DNA of 64,000 nucleotides from Dryocosmus kuriphilus (GCA_038277395.1 CM076196.1:30769935-30833934), one strand, 5' to 3'. Shown: positions 1 through 10,155, numbered from the stretch's first letter. Numbers and translations are program-made. The notes: generated from the sequence alone by a model not told the origin.

Positions 1-488
1 GTCATTCTGATCAGTCCTAACGGAAGATTCCGCTTTAACAACCGTAAAATAGAAATATTTTGTACTAAACCTACTGTTTTACTCTACTGTACCTTCTGTT
101 AGAACTGATCATAATGAGTAAAATGAGAATCTTTGATAAAAAATTGTATAATTGTGTATATGTATCGCTAGAAAGCGTTTGAAGTTTCTGTGAGAGAAGA
201 GTGGCTTAACCCCTCCGTAGCTCAGTTGGAAGAACATTCGTCCGGCAAACGAAAGATCCCGGGTTCGGATCCGAGCGGAGTTGAAAGGCCGTTCCCTTTT
301 TCACAGAGAATTTTATGTAATTTCTTATCGAAAATAAATTCCCATCTGTCCTTAATGACGTAAAAGTATTTTCTGATATATTTGATTAGTCAATTGCGTT
401 GGTACAAAAGACTTCTGCTCAACGGTTGTAAAGCGGAATCTTCTGTTAAAACTGATCAGAATGACTCAAATGAAAATGTTAGATAAAA
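1..488. repeat. Inverted-repeat element with tRNA-like core (right part)
   Basis: The first ~48 bases are an imperfect inverted repeat of about 419-465; both arms carry CTGATCAG and a GCGGAATCTTC-type motif. A partial extra copy of the right terminus lies at about 100-150. The tRNA-like core sits between them at 211-282. The same structure in copy 2 shows that the element extends further left, to a second tRNA-like core in opposite orientation. No coding capacity is seen. It lies in an intron of the SMYD4-like gene. Confidence 0.7.
211..282 (+). tRNA. tRNA-like pseudogene (Pol III A/B-box module), copy 1
   Basis: A 72-nt tRNA-shaped sequence. An A-box-like TAGCTCAGTTGG lies at 218-229 and a B-box-like GGTTCGGATCC at 262-272. 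The anticodon arm is TTCGT / CCGGCAA / ACGAA, which would place GGC as anticodon, but with C instead of U at position 33. The acceptor pairs over only about five bases and the T stem has two mismatches. It is therefore a tRNA-derived repeat core or pseudogene rather than a working tRNA. A better-paired relative lies on the minus strand at 22913-22984. Confidence 0.65.
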
Positions 489-590
489 ATTGAATTTTAA
501 TTGTGCACTAGTTGTTTTTTTTTTCATTCTATTATAAAATTGAATAGCTTTCAAGAATTATTATTAATTAAACAATTGGGCATTTTTCAG

Positions 591-746
591 ATAAAAAAAA
601 ATAACTACAGGAATGTTACTGGTGTAGGATTGTATCCAGTATCAATGTTATTGAATCATAACTGCTCGTGTAACATTTTGGTTTATAATGACAAACGCGG
701 AAATATGATATTGCGGGCGTGCAAAGACATTGAAAAAGGCGAACAG
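591..746 (+). CDS. SMYD4-like gene A, SET-domain exon, copy 1
   Basis: A 156-bp exon flanked by a TTTTTCAG acceptor and a CAG|GTTTCT donor, phase 0 at both ends. It encodes the C-terminal part of a SET domain of SMYD type: a GLYPVSMLLNHNCSCN stretch (the NHxC motif that forms the methyltransferase pocket) followed by ACKDIEKGEQ. Known SMYD4 proteins have the equivalent 'G(I/L)(F/Y)PV..LLNH.C' and 'I.KG..I' segments. The exon at 61323-61478 has the same length and splice phases, supporting the boundaries. Reading past the donor gives only intron-derived residues and a stop at 810. The next exon (9847) is 9.1 kb away because a retrotransposon sits in the intron. Family assignment is good; SMYD4 versus another arthropod SMYD is inferred. 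Confidence 0.75.
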
Positions 747-819
747 GTTTCTATCATTCATAACTTCAAAAAGAAAATAATAGTTACAAGCAGAAATTCT
801 CAATATTTTTAATATCTAT

Positions 820-1229
820 TGTAGAGCATGAAGGATCTCACCGGGGATTGGAAAGGATGTGGACGCCAAGAATTGGGTGAAACACAATGAAACAGGGTGA
901 CGTCGAGGCTTTAAACAATATATTTACTTACACGTAGTGATATGCTGGCAGCGTCAATTTGACAAGAATAATGCAATGGTTGCTCAAACGTCGTACAAAT
1001 TACAGGCGAGGAAACGCAGGCTATTGCTAGCGACAATATTAGACCCAGTAAACGGGATGGGATCAGCGACCGGCTTCAACGCTAACGACAGACAGACCGA
1101 GACTACTGTACTCACTGCTCGAGCGACGCGAGCCGCCGCCAGCCACACGCACGGGATCCCTCGTGGATTCCCGGGCGGGTTCGGCGCAAGGTCCCGTCGC
1201 TCGGCCAGCCATGTAACGTTTCTGTTACA
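820..1229 (-). repeat. 3' LTR of the retrotransposon, copy 1
   Basis: 410 bp, starts TGTAGAGC and ends TGTTACA on the plus strand, with no difference from 9398-9807 seen by eye. For the minus-strand element this is the downstream LTR. The 3' ORF (1961-984) reads into it and stops inside it. Confidence 0.95.
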
Positions 1230-1961
1230 CCCCCCCCCCCCTCTAATGGGGTTCGGGTTTATCCCCCGCATTCCCGACCCCCCCCCCCCGAATTTAAAAA
1301 TAAATCGGCAGGTCCTCCTCTTCCTCCTTCTTCCCTCCTCCTCTTCTGCCCTCTTGGCCTCTTCCTTCCTTCTTTCCTCCTCCTCTTCTGCCCTCTTGGC
1401 CTCTTCCTTCCTTCTTTCCTCCTCCTCTTCTTCTTCCTTTTTCCTCTTTTCTATTATCTTTCTTTGACTTTCTCCCCTTTCCCACTCGATCTTCTCTTCC
1501 CTTTCCTTTTCCTCTCTCCTTACTTCTTCCCTTATTTTTTTCGCTCTTTTATCGAACTCCCTCTTGACCTCGAGGCAGTGTCGGTGGGACCTCTCCTCGA
1601 ACTCAAGAGTGAGTTCGAACAACCTCTCCCTCAACCCCTTCACCCTGTCCATCCTCTCCTCCGCCGTCCCCTCCCATTCCTCCTCCCCAGAATCTACTGG
1701 AGGTGTGTTTGGAGTCGACGGCGGTGTTGGTGGTGCTGGAGGTGTGGGTGGCGGTGGAGGCGGTGTTGGTGGTGGTGGAGGCGGTGTTGGTGGTGGTGGC
1801 GCTCCCAGCATCTGTCGGACGTGACGGTGGGGATGATATGGGATGTCTCCCTCCGCCACGCCCGACCTCCTCAACTTGAGCCACTTTAACGCCCGGCATC
1901 TGCTGGCGTGAGCTGTCAGGGTTTCCCCCGACAGCTCAGTTTGGCAGAAGTGGCACTTCAT
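984..1961 (-). CDS. Env-position ORF: zinc-finger, proline-rich, coiled-coil protein (intact in copy 1)
   Basis: A 325-aa ORF between pol and the 3' LTR, where some gypsy elements carry env. It has no signal peptide and no membrane segment, so it is not an envelope protein. In order: a CX2CX11HX3C finger at residues 3-22 (C3, C6, H18, C22); a basic patch; proline-rich PPPPTPP-type repeats around residues 55-85; then a long, highly charged K/E/R region (about 95-215) with two near-identical EEERRKEEAKRAEE units, probably a coiled coil. The last ~80 residues read through the polypurine tract into LTR sequence and are probably not functional. ATG at 1961 is the natural start since the finger begins at residue 3. 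Expression would need splicing or re-initiation. I recognise no family; nucleic-acid binding is an inference from the finger. Confidence 0.6.
   Translation of the reverse strand: MKCHFCQTELSGETLTAHASRCRALKWLKLRRSGVAEGDIPYHPHRHVRQMLGAPPPPTPPPPPPTPPPPPPTPPAPPTPPSTPNTPPVDSGEEEWEGTAEERMDRVKGLRERLFELTLEFEERSHRHCLEVKREFDKRAKKIREEVRREEKEREEKIEWERGESQRKIIEKRKKEEEEEEERRKEEAKRAEEEEERRKEEAKRAEEEEGRRRKRRTCRFIFKFGGGGSGMRGINPNPIRGGGGCNRNVTWLAERRDLAPNPPGNPRGIPCVWLAAARVARAVSTVVSVCLSLALKPVADPIPFTGSNIVASNSLRFLACNLYDV
1230..1245 (-). other. Polypurine tract of the retrotransposon, copy 1
   Basis: Directly next to the 3' LTR. On the minus strand it reads AGAG followed by about 12 G, the expected plus-strand priming site for an LTR element. 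The G-run length differs between the two copies. Confidence 0.75.
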
Positions 1962-2168
1962 CCTGTTAACCTGAAATTAAATTACCCAGTTGTTTTCCGT
2001 CCTGGAGTCTTTAGTTTTGGAGTCTGTCCGATTTGCATATCGCATCTCCCCCGCCTTTTTGCCATTCAACAATAAAAAGAACAAACCTCAAATTTATTTT
2101 ACCTGGTTATACCGTTTTATTCCTGCTCTAAGCCTGTTAAAAATAAAAAAAAATTCTAAATCTATTAC

Positions 2169-5100
2169 TTATACTTCCTTACTATTATCTACGGTTTCTA
2201 ATTTTAAATCGTTAATATTGTATTCCCCTATGTTTTTTCCTTTAAGGTTCTTTAATTCATAAATCGTAGGGGATACCTTTTTCTTAATTATAAAAGGACC
2301 CTCATATTGGTCAAAAAGTTTCCCTGCCTTTTTATCCGCTTTATTTGACAGCTTTGTCACCCTTTTTAATACCCTATCTCCTTTTTGGTATTCTATTTCC
2401 CTTCTCCTTAAATTATACCTGTTTGCCTGTATATTGTTTGCCTGGTCCAAATTCTTTTGGACTTCCTCCTTTATTACCTGTAGGCGTCTTAACCTATCTG
2501 TCCAATTATCTACACTTTGGAATTCAATTTCCATATCTGGTTCCAGTTCTCTTTTCAACGACTGGAGTGGTTCTAGTTCGCGACCTAGATTTAAAAATGC
2601 TGGGGTGAATTGTGTCGTTGAATTTTTACTGGTATTAATCGCGAATTGCAGATCATCTATATTTTCGTCCCATGTAGAATGATCGTTTTCTAGGTAAGCT
2701 TTAATAATTTGCTTAATCGTTCTATTGTACCTTTCGGTGGGATTTGCCTGGGGGTAGTATTTGGGGGTTTTGCTATGCCTTATTCCGAATTTTTCTGTTA
2801 ATTCGCGAATGGTTTTGTTTACAAATTCTGTGCCGTTGTCCGTGTGGAGAATTCGTGGTGTTCCCCAGCGAGAAATGACACGTTTGTGGAATTCGGATTC
2901 TATTATCCTCCCGGTTGCTTTTCTTATGGGGATAATTTCTACCCATTTGGTAAAAATATCCACGAAAACTAATATATACTGGTTTCTCCCTTTTTTCGAT
3001 GTTGGTAGTGGACCCATGATGTCTGCAGCAACCATGGTCCACGGTTCTTCTATTATCCTCTTTCCCATTAACCCTATTTTCGCTTGGTTACCCGGTTTCG
3101 TTCTTTGACATACCATACAGTTTTTCACGTATTTGATTATCTCCGAATACATCCCTGGCCAGAAGTAGTACTCGGAAATTCTCGCGTGTGTCTTTTCGGA
3201 GCCTAAATGTCCCGCTTGTGTACTGTCGTGGTTTTCTTTCAGAACTTGGTCTCGTAACTTTTTTGGTACGACGAGTTTCCATGGGTCAGAGTCTGGTAAA
3301 AGTGTGGATTTTAGGGGATCCGTTCTATAAAAATACAATTGAGAGTCTCTAATTCTCCATTTTTTTTTCGTTTTCTTCTGGGTGTTTTTTGATTTGTCTG
3401 ATTTTCGCGCAGTACCATTCGTCAGTCTGGTCGTTCGAGTTCGTTTTCGGTTTTTGTGTGCTGCTTGCTAACGCGAACGCGACCTCGTTTGTTGCTTCTT
3501 TAGACCTAGATAGGGCGTCCGGCACTACGTTTGAACTACCCTTTCGATATACGATCTCATAATCGTATTCTAAGAGTTCTAATGCCCATCTGGCTAGTCT
3601 TCCAGTGGGGTTTTTGAGGTTATGGAGCCATTTGAGTGCCAAATGGTCCGTGAGTACTTTGAATTTATAGCCTTCTAGGTATGGTCTAAATTTCCTAATA
3701 GCCCAAACCACGGCTAAGCATTCTTTTTCCGATGCTGAATATCGGGTTTCCGCGTCGTTCAGAGCCCTACTCGCGTAACCTATTACATAATTTTTCCCTT
3801 CGATTGTTTGGGTGAGTACGGCTCCTAAACCTGTATTGCTCGCATCTGTCTCCAGTTGAAAAGGTTGTGTAAAATCTGGGCAAGTTAAAATCGGTGCTGA
3901 TGTCAGAAGATCTTTAATTTTTTGGAACGCTTCGTCGTGTTCCAAACCCCATTCCCATGCCTGTTTCTTTTTTAGCAATCTATTTAGGGGTTCGATTACT
4001 TCAGAAAAATTGGGGATAAATTTCCTGTACCAACTGGTCATTCCTATAATTCGCTGGATTTGTTTAACGTTTTTTGGTTTCGGGAAGTCGAGGATTGGTT
4101 TTACCTTGTCGTTATCTACCTGTAAACCTTTTTCATTTGCTTTAAATCCGAGGTATCTTATTTCCGAACATCCGAACTCGCATTTATCCGGACTGATCGT
4201 CAACCTAGCATTATTTAATTTATCTAACACGATTTTCAAATATTCCAGGTGATCCTCAAAATTTTCCGTGACTACGATTATATCATCTAGATAGCAAAAC
4301 ACATTAGGCTTAAGATCTGGAGTTATTATTTTATCCATAAGCCTCTGGAATGTGGCTGGCGCATTTGTCAGCCCAAATGGCATCCTGTTAAACTCAAACA
4401 TGCCCTTACCGGGTACTGTAAACGCTGTGATTGGTTTTGAATTTTCCTCCAAGGGGATTTGCAAGTATGCCAATTTCAAATCGATTTTTGAAATGAATCT
4501 TGCTGCTCTAAGGGTGTCTAAGATCTCTGTCATGAGTGGGATGGGATAAAGGTCCTTTTTGGTTATGTTATTAACCTTGCGAAAATCTAGGCAAAATCTA
4601 TATTCTCCATTTGGTTTTTTAATCATAACAATCGGATTTGACCAATCCGAGTGGGAGTGCCTTACTATACCCTGTTCTAACATTTTATCCACTTCTTTAA
4701 ATATTTCCTGCTTTATTTTGGGGCTAACGTTATAGTATCGCTGTTTTATTGGGTCATGTCCCTGAACATCAATCCTGTGTTCCGTTAAATGTGTTGCCCT
4801 GTGTTCTTTCCCCTGGTAAATTTTTATTTTATCCTCTAATAATTTTTTTAGTTGGGTTTGTTGACTGTCGTTCAGTTCAACAATACCCTCACAAATTTCC
4901 GAAGAATTTAACTTCTGTTCTTCAATTTTCCCTGGGCTGTCCTTTATATTGTTTAATAAAATTGCCCTATTTTTAAAATTTATCCATTGGTTTCTGTTTT
5001 TCTTTTCTACTAATCCTTTAACCTTTTCCGGTTCTTCATTATTTTTATTTATCCTGTTATCCTTTTTCCTATCATTATCTTGATTCTTGTTACCCTTAAT

Positions 5101-6047
5101 TCTATCCGAATTCTTTTTTTCTTCCTTTTATCTCTAGTTTTAGGTGAGTCTTGGGTGTTTGTCTCGTCGTTAGTCTCTTGGGTAGGGATTTTTTCTAAAG
5201 GTTGGAATTTGTTGCTCGTGGGAATATTTATTAAATTAGGGATATCCTCGTCAGGATTTGTTGCAGGAGTTTGGGCGTACTTTATTTTTTGGGAAGGTTG
5301 TGGATCTGTAGCTACTAGGGGGATTTCGCTATTTTCCCGATTTCGTGTCGCTTCGTCGTATTCTCTATTGCTTTTGAGGTTAATCGTACCTCCAAACTTC
5401 GGTTTAGAATTGTCGGTTTTATTTACATCCTTATTTCCTAACTTATTACTACTATTTACATTTATCCTGTCCTTACTATCCTTTTTACCTTTATTATCCT
5501 TTTTCATACTTTCAGGTTCTGTTTTGGTTTTTTTGAGTGAGTCTTCTGTTATTGGGATGGGTAGAGAGTTGGGTTGCGCTTCCATTGGATAGCGCGTGGG
5601 TGGGTCACCTGGCAACCACCAGGTCTCTGAGTCATAGTCCAGAGTCATTCGTAAGCTTTTCAGCATATCTGTGCCTAATATTCCTACTGAATTAAGTTTT
5701 GGGACTAACCTGAAAAGTACGTGCTTAATCTTGTTACCTATTAAAATTGGTATGACTACCTGCCCGATTATTTCGGCTTTTCCTCCGTTAGCGACTAATA
5801 ACCAATTAGAATCCGGTTTGAGGATACTAAATTTCGCTTTTTTAATTTTTTCAATTAATTTCTCTCCTGCATAGGAGTGTGAGGCACCTGTATCTATTAA
5901 AATTCGAAATAAATCTTTTTCGAATTTTGTCATTAGATGAAAACGTGTTTCTGTGATTTCATCTTTATCCGAACTTAAATATTCTGGCGTTCTGATATTA
6001 GGTGTTATTTTATTTTCGCCTAATATCCGCCCTGGTAGTTTCCCTGG
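2169..6047 (-). pseudogene. pol: Retrotransposon pol, frameshifted copy 1
   Basis: Protease (LIDTGAS motif; first Met at 5933), then reverse transcriptase (YLDD near 4290), RNase H (ETDAS...SEKE...TDH), and integrase with an HX..H...CX2C zinc site, DDE residues in the contexts AADIMG, HTDNG and TERYN, and a GPF-type C-terminal module. Relative to copy 2 there are extra T residues in two poly-T runs near 5110 and 3360. These split pol into three pieces (5933-5049, 4692-3349, 3338-2169). A further 3-bp difference near 5530 is in frame. The lesions are homopolymer indels, so sequencing error is as likely as decay. Pol would be made as a gag-pol fusion by -1 frameshifting at 6038-6044. Confidence 0.9.
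5994..6044 (-). promoter_or_regulatory. Predicted -1 ribosomal frameshift signal between gag and pol, copy 1
   Basis: On the minus strand GGGAAAC (6044-6038) lies in the gag frame as G GGA AAC, the X XXY YYZ form. After 10 nt comes a perfect 9-bp stem (GATATTAGG, 6027-6019, with CCTAATATC, 6002-5994) and a 16-nt loop. The gag stop lies inside the 5' arm of the stem. The pol frame is -1 relative to gag and opens only at 6047, just after a TAA at 6050-6048. The frames thus overlap for only 28 nt, and this heptamer is the only slippery site in that overlap. Confidence 0.7.
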
Positions 6048-8068
6048 TTATATAAATAATAAGGACATTCTCTTTTAAAATGGCCTGGCATTTTACAATA
6101 ATAACAAGTCGAATCGCTGCTATTATTATCCCTCTTTGTTTTTTCTGGATTTGTATTTTTTCCTGTGCTTTGATTTTTATCGCTATTGTTTGGCTTTTGA
6201 GGATTTTTGTTCTTATTTTCCCCTGATGCGCTTTCTATCTTTTCGTCCGGAAATTCTATCATAGGGTTACTTTGCTTTTGATTCCCTCCCAATGACATTT
6301 GGTTAAACATTGGGAACATCTGATTGTAATTTGGGAATCTTGGTTGGAATCCTGGTGGGAATCTAGGTCTGAAATTGGGTCTTGGGTTTTGTTGAAATTG
6401 AGGTTGGAAGGGTAAAAATGGAAATCCGAATGGTGGGTATGGGTATCGCTTTTTAAAAGGCTTTTTACCTTGATTATTGAAATTTTTCCCGTTATTACTT
6501 TCCTTTTTATCCTCTTTATCGGGTTCCGAATTATTCTTGTCCTTGTTTTCCTTTTGTTCCCTTTTTTCTTCTATTTTAGGTTCTGTTATTTGTAAAACCT
6601 GACCTCTAATTTTCGATTTAACTAATTCTGTTTCCCATTCCTTTCCTAATTCTTCCAGTTCATCAAATGTCTGAAAATCGTTTCTCTTTATGTACATTTT
6701 ATATTCTATTCGCAGATTCTCGTATGTTCTACGCAATTCCCATTCTAAACTTTTTCTGGGATATAATTTTGTAAACAATTTTCTAATTTCTGTCAAATAA
6801 GAATGAATATCCTGAGTTCTTTTTTGGTTACAAAACTTTATTTTTTGTCTAATTTCCTCGGAAAATTTCTCGTCAATGTATGCGCTTTTAAAATCCTCAA
6901 AAAAGTCGGATAAATTTCTCCACGAATTTTTATTAATTGAGAACCAGTCACGTGCATCCTCAATTAATACCGCGTCTAAATTTTCTAGTATGTCGCGGTC
7001 ATCTATTTTGTATCCCCTTTTAAATCGTTTTAAATCTTCTAGAAAACTGGCTGGGCTATCCTCTTTATTATTTCTAAATTTGATCGGCCAATTTGTCATT
7101 ATTTGGAATGGTGTTTGTACCATTCCAAATGGGAAATATGTGGCTTGAATTGTTTCGTTCCTTCTATATTCCGGTTCGTATTCACTTTCCGAATTATCTC
7201 TAAAATTTCGCGACCGTCTTTCAGATCTTTCCCTAGCTACTGATGACCCACGGTATCTGTTTCGGTTAGAATTTAAATTATCCCACTCGTCGTCGCTGGA
7301 GTCAAATTCGTAAATTCTGAAGTCTGTTTCTTTTTCCCTTCTTTTCATTGACGTTTTGTTTATTACTCTCTTACTGGTTTCCCTAGGTCTTTCTTCAAGG
7401 TCAAACTGAACTGAGTACCTACTGCGTGGTTCGTTTCGTTTATCTATATTTGTTCTTTCCGGTCTTGTTCTATCTAGTGTTTCTTTTGTAAATGAACTAT
7501 GGGCCTGCGGGTTTAAATTATGTTTATGAATTCTTAACTGTTCCCTTTTTTCCTTTAAAAATCTTTCTTTTTGTTTATTCATGAACTCGTTATATTCCGC
7601 GCTGTTTAGGAGTTCGTCTGTCTCTAATAAAAATCGAGTGTTGTTTTCTAGGAATGAGTCAATTTCGAATGTTTTATCGTTAATCGTCCCTAAGATTTCT
7701 CGATTCTCCGTTAAGTTGTCTTGTTGTCTGGGTAGATTCAGTGTTGGTAAATCTGTAGGGTCCCAAGCTAATGACGCAAAAGGGTTAATTATTTTACTTG
7801 GTTCTTTGTTTGTAATTTCCAAGTCCCTACCTGATTTTCCCATTCTTGTTGTTTCGCTATTATTTTTACGAAAACTTCTACCTCGTCCCACGGATCGGTT
7901 TATTATTTTGGGACTTGTACCTGTATTTGATGTTTTGTTTATTCCGGAGTCCGGAGTTGGAAGTGCTATAGCTCCTTCCAAGTCCAGACTCTCTTGATCG
8001 GTTTGAATGTCTGTTTGTTTCGGCATTTTGTCTTTACTTATTTTCAAATTCCCTGATCTGAGTTCCAT
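6020..8068 (-). CDS. gag: Retrotransposon Gag polyprotein, copy 1
   Basis: 682 aa, open from ATG 8068 to TAG 6020. The N-terminal third is charged and low-complexity. The middle (roughly residues 310-470) has the tryptophan/charged pattern of a retrotransposon capsid domain (for example LEDLKRFKRGY and EWELRRTYENLR). A K/E/N-rich linker and a P/F/Q-rich stretch follow. One CCHC zinc knuckle lies near the end (CX2CX4HX4C, CYYCKMPGHFKREC, about residues 655-668). Gag would form the particle and bind element RNA through the knuckle. The -1 frameshift heptamer lies eight codons before the stop. The copy at 29063-31111 has the same predicted protein. Confidence 0.9.
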   Translation of the reverse strand: MELRSGNLKISKDKMPKQTDIQTDQESLDLEGAIALPTPDSGINKTSNTGTSPKIINRSVGRGRSFRKNNSETTRMGKSGRDLEITNKEPSKIINPFASLAWDPTDLPTLNLPRQQDNLTENREILGTINDKTFEIDSFLENNTRFLLETDELLNSAEYNEFMNKQKERFLKEKREQLRIHKHNLNPQAHSSFTKETLDRTRPERTNIDKRNEPRSRYSVQFDLEERPRETSKRVINKTSMKRREKETDFRIYEFDSSDDEWDNLNSNRNRYRGSSVARERSERRSRNFRDNSESEYEPEYRRNETIQATYFPFGMVQTPFQIMTNWPIKFRNNKEDSPASFLEDLKRFKRGYKIDDRDILENLDAVLIEDARDWFSINKNSWRNLSDFFEDFKSAYIDEKFSEEIRQKIKFCNQKRTQDIHSYLTEIRKLFTKLYPRKSLEWELRRTYENLRIEYKMYIKRNDFQTFDELEELGKEWETELVKSKIRGQVLQITEPKIEEKREQKENKDKNNSEPDKEDKKESNNGKNFNNQGKKPFKKRYPYPPFGFPFLPFQPQFQQNPRPNFRPRFPPGFQPRFPNYNQMFPMFNQMSLGGNQKQSNPMIEFPDEKIESASGENKNKNPQKPNNSDKNQSTGKNTNPEKTKRDNNSSDSTCYYCKMPGHFKRECPYYLYNQGNYQGGY

Positions 8069-9383
8069 TAATACAGATGGGACAATCGTTACAAATTCTA
8101 TTTTTCTTCCCCCTTTGTAGTATCTACGGTTGTTTGGGCTGTACAGCCGTCGATACTACATTAACCTGTCATTTAATTGTTTTGGGGACACCCTATATAT
8201 ATGTGTTGTTCTCTATTGCTATAGTATATATATATTTCTATAATACGATGTCCGTTTATTATTTGGACATCCTATATAATTTCCCTTTAAACCTGTTGGC
8301 TTCGTGCTTGCCAACTCCCTTTGGGTTTCTTAATTTACCTTAAATTTTATTTCCAATATTTCGGATTATTCTATTAATTCGTATGATCCGAAAATTTGCT
8401 CCTTTTTGCTGTAAATAGCCTGGTTCGTAAAGTACAGCGCGTGACCTTTGCGCTCTCAGTACTCGCGACCTCGCGGACAGCCCGCCGTCCGGTGAGTTAC
8501 CCTCTCCCGTACCGCGGTCTGTGTCACGTGCGTACACTGCACTCTCCCTGTCACGCAACTAGTCACTCTGTGACGTATGATGGCTTGTAACAAGCACTTA
8601 CAATGAAAATTTTACCTTCTTATTTTCCCATTTTTTTCCGTTAAACTTTCTCAAATTCGAAGTTAAATTCTAGGCTGGCATTTATTTATATTTCCAGTCT
8701 CTTCGAGTTTGAGAATCGTATTTATTTCTGTCCCAACCAACTTTGTTTTGTTTGTGTCCAGCGTGACCTTGTACTGCCCAGTTAAACGTTTGATGCGGAT
8801 TTTCTCTTTCTGTAGGTTTCCAAAGTTATTTATATTCCAACTTTTCGATTAAATTCTTTCCTTTAACGATTTCAAAACTTTATTATTTCCCAACCCATTT
8901 TAAAATTTTATTCCTTTCTAAATTCAACAGTTTTCGAAATTTTGCTTTCTTATAACATTTTTCCCCTCACTTTATTCTTCAACTTAAATATTTATTTTTT
9001 ACTTTTATTCAAACTTTTATTTTTAAATTAATCACTTTCTTGACACTGTTATTTTTCTCGATTTTGCTACTATTAACTTTTCATTTAAACAATTTTCCGT
9101 TTCGGTTTTCCCAAATTTTTAATCCACCCCACTGTCACTTTCACTACCGTATGGTACGAATTCGAAACATGGCACAATTATTATATATTATACAATCAAC
9201 AATATCCTTAAAATTATCATATCACAGGCATAATTTCACTATTGAATGGCACAGGCGGGAGGTGTGTGGCATGCAAATTTGGAGTTGGATGTCACAGTTT
9301 GGAGTTCGGAGTCAGGGTTTGGAGTTTTCCCAATCTTGGCGGGATGAGGAGGGAAATTAGGGAATTTTTTTGGGGGTTTTTTG
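8069..9383 (-). other. Retrotransposon 5' leader, copy 1
   Basis: About 1.3 kb between the primer-binding site and gag. No long ORF in the element's sense. It is AT-rich except for a CpG-rich block at about 8400-8590. Packaging or translation signals may lie here but none is identifiable by eye. Confidence 0.7.
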
Positions 9384-9395
9384 GGTTGGGCGCCA
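9384..9395 (-). other. tRNA-Lys-type primer-binding site, copy 1
   Basis: The minus strand reads TGGCGCCCAACC two bases after the 5' LTR. TGGCGCCCAAC is the usual complement of the 3' end of insect tRNA-Lys, used by many gypsy-type elements. Confidence 0.75.
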
Positions 9396-9397
9396 GG

Positions 9398-9807
9398 TGT
9401 AGAGCATGAAGGATCTCACCGGGGATTGGAAAGGATGTGGACGCCAAGAATTGGGTGAAACACAATGAAACAGGGTGACGTCGAGGCTTTAAACAATATA
9501 TTTACTTACACGTAGTGATATGCTGGCAGCGTCAATTTGACAAGAATAATGCAATGGTTGCTCAAACGTCGTACAAATTACAGGCGAGGAAACGCAGGCT
9601 ATTGCTAGCGACAATATTAGACCCAGTAAACGGGATGGGATCAGCGACCGGCTTCAACGCTAACGACAGACAGACCGAGACTACTGTACTCACTGCTCGA
9701 GCGACGCGAGCCGCCGCCAGCCACACGCACGGGATCCCTCGTGGATTCCCGGGCGGGTTCGGCGCAAGGTCCCGTCGCTCGGCCAGCCATGTAACGTTTC
9801 TGTTACA
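9398..9807 (-). repeat. 5' LTR of the retrotransposon, copy 1
   Basis: 410 bp, matching 820-1229 with no difference seen. It contains the promoter-side LTR for the minus-strand element and is flanked on the right by CTAT (9808-9811). Confidence 0.95.
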
Positions 9808-9846
9808 CTATTCAAGATTTTGTATACTAAAATATATCCTTTTCAG

Positions 9847-10155
9847 TTATTTGTGTCTTACGATGCGTTCGAGATAATGTTAAGGACAGCTGAAGAGAGA
9901 ATAAATTATTATCAAAAAACACATTTTTTTACATGCGAATGTGAGTCTTGTAAAAAAAGTTACACATACAAACTCGAATTGGAAAGGACCCAGATAGCGC
10001 AAATATTAAAAAACAAACTAAGGAATAAACCAACAGATAAAGATAATTTGTGGCAATGCCTGAAGTTTGTGCTTAAATGTCACAAAGGTCCATGTCTGGA
10101 AACAAAAATGATTGAATGGATGATCGTGGATGCTTATTTCGGACTAAGTTGCCAG
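9847..10155 (+). CDS. SMYD4-like gene A, post-SET exon, copy 1
   Basis: A 309-bp exon (103 codons, phase 0) between a CCTTTTCAG acceptor and a CCAG|GTAAAT donor. Joined to 591-746 it continues the SET domain as GEQ-LFVSYDAFE, the usual 'GE.(L/I)F.SY' turn, and then gives the cysteine-rich post-SET motif FFTCECESC (CXCX2C), which binds zinc in SMYD enzymes. A lysine-rich helical region follows with a conserved WQCLK block. Exon 61584-61892 has identical length and phase. The frame is open. No convincing later exon was found; a short reading frame after a TTTCAG at about 10243 is possible but weak. Confidence 0.75.

Larger units (their letters stand above)
820..9807 (-). mobile_element. Ty3/gypsy LTR retrotransposon, copy 1
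   Basis: An 8,988-bp element on the minus strand. Two 410-bp LTRs with TG...CA ends look identical by eye, and CTAT is duplicated at 816-819 and 9808-9811. Order along the minus strand: 5' LTR, tRNA-Lys-type primer site, 1.3 kb leader, gag, frameshift signal, pol in the order protease-RT-RNase H-integrase (the Ty3/gypsy order), a zinc-finger/coiled-coil ORF, polypurine tract, 3' LTR. It interrupts a SMYD4-A intron that is about 110 bp without it. Identical LTRs argue for recent insertion. Pol has two homopolymer frameshifts here but not in copy 2. Confidence 0.95.

Noticed and set aside
211..282. Functional tRNA-Ala gene
   Set aside because: Weak acceptor and T stems, C at position 33 and its position within a repeated foldback argue for a tRNA-derived pseudogene.
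937..1467. Plus-strand ORF of 176 aa across the left LTR and beyond (repeated at 23989-24519; shorter versions at 9515 and 32562)
   Set aside because: It is antisense to the retrotransposon, starts inside the LTR and continues into antisense coiled-coil sequence; the serine/leucine runs are the complement of the K/E-rich repeat.
984..1961. Envelope gene of an errantivirus-like element
   Set aside because: No signal peptide, membrane segment, cleavage site or cysteine pattern of an envelope protein; it has a zinc finger and a coiled coil instead.
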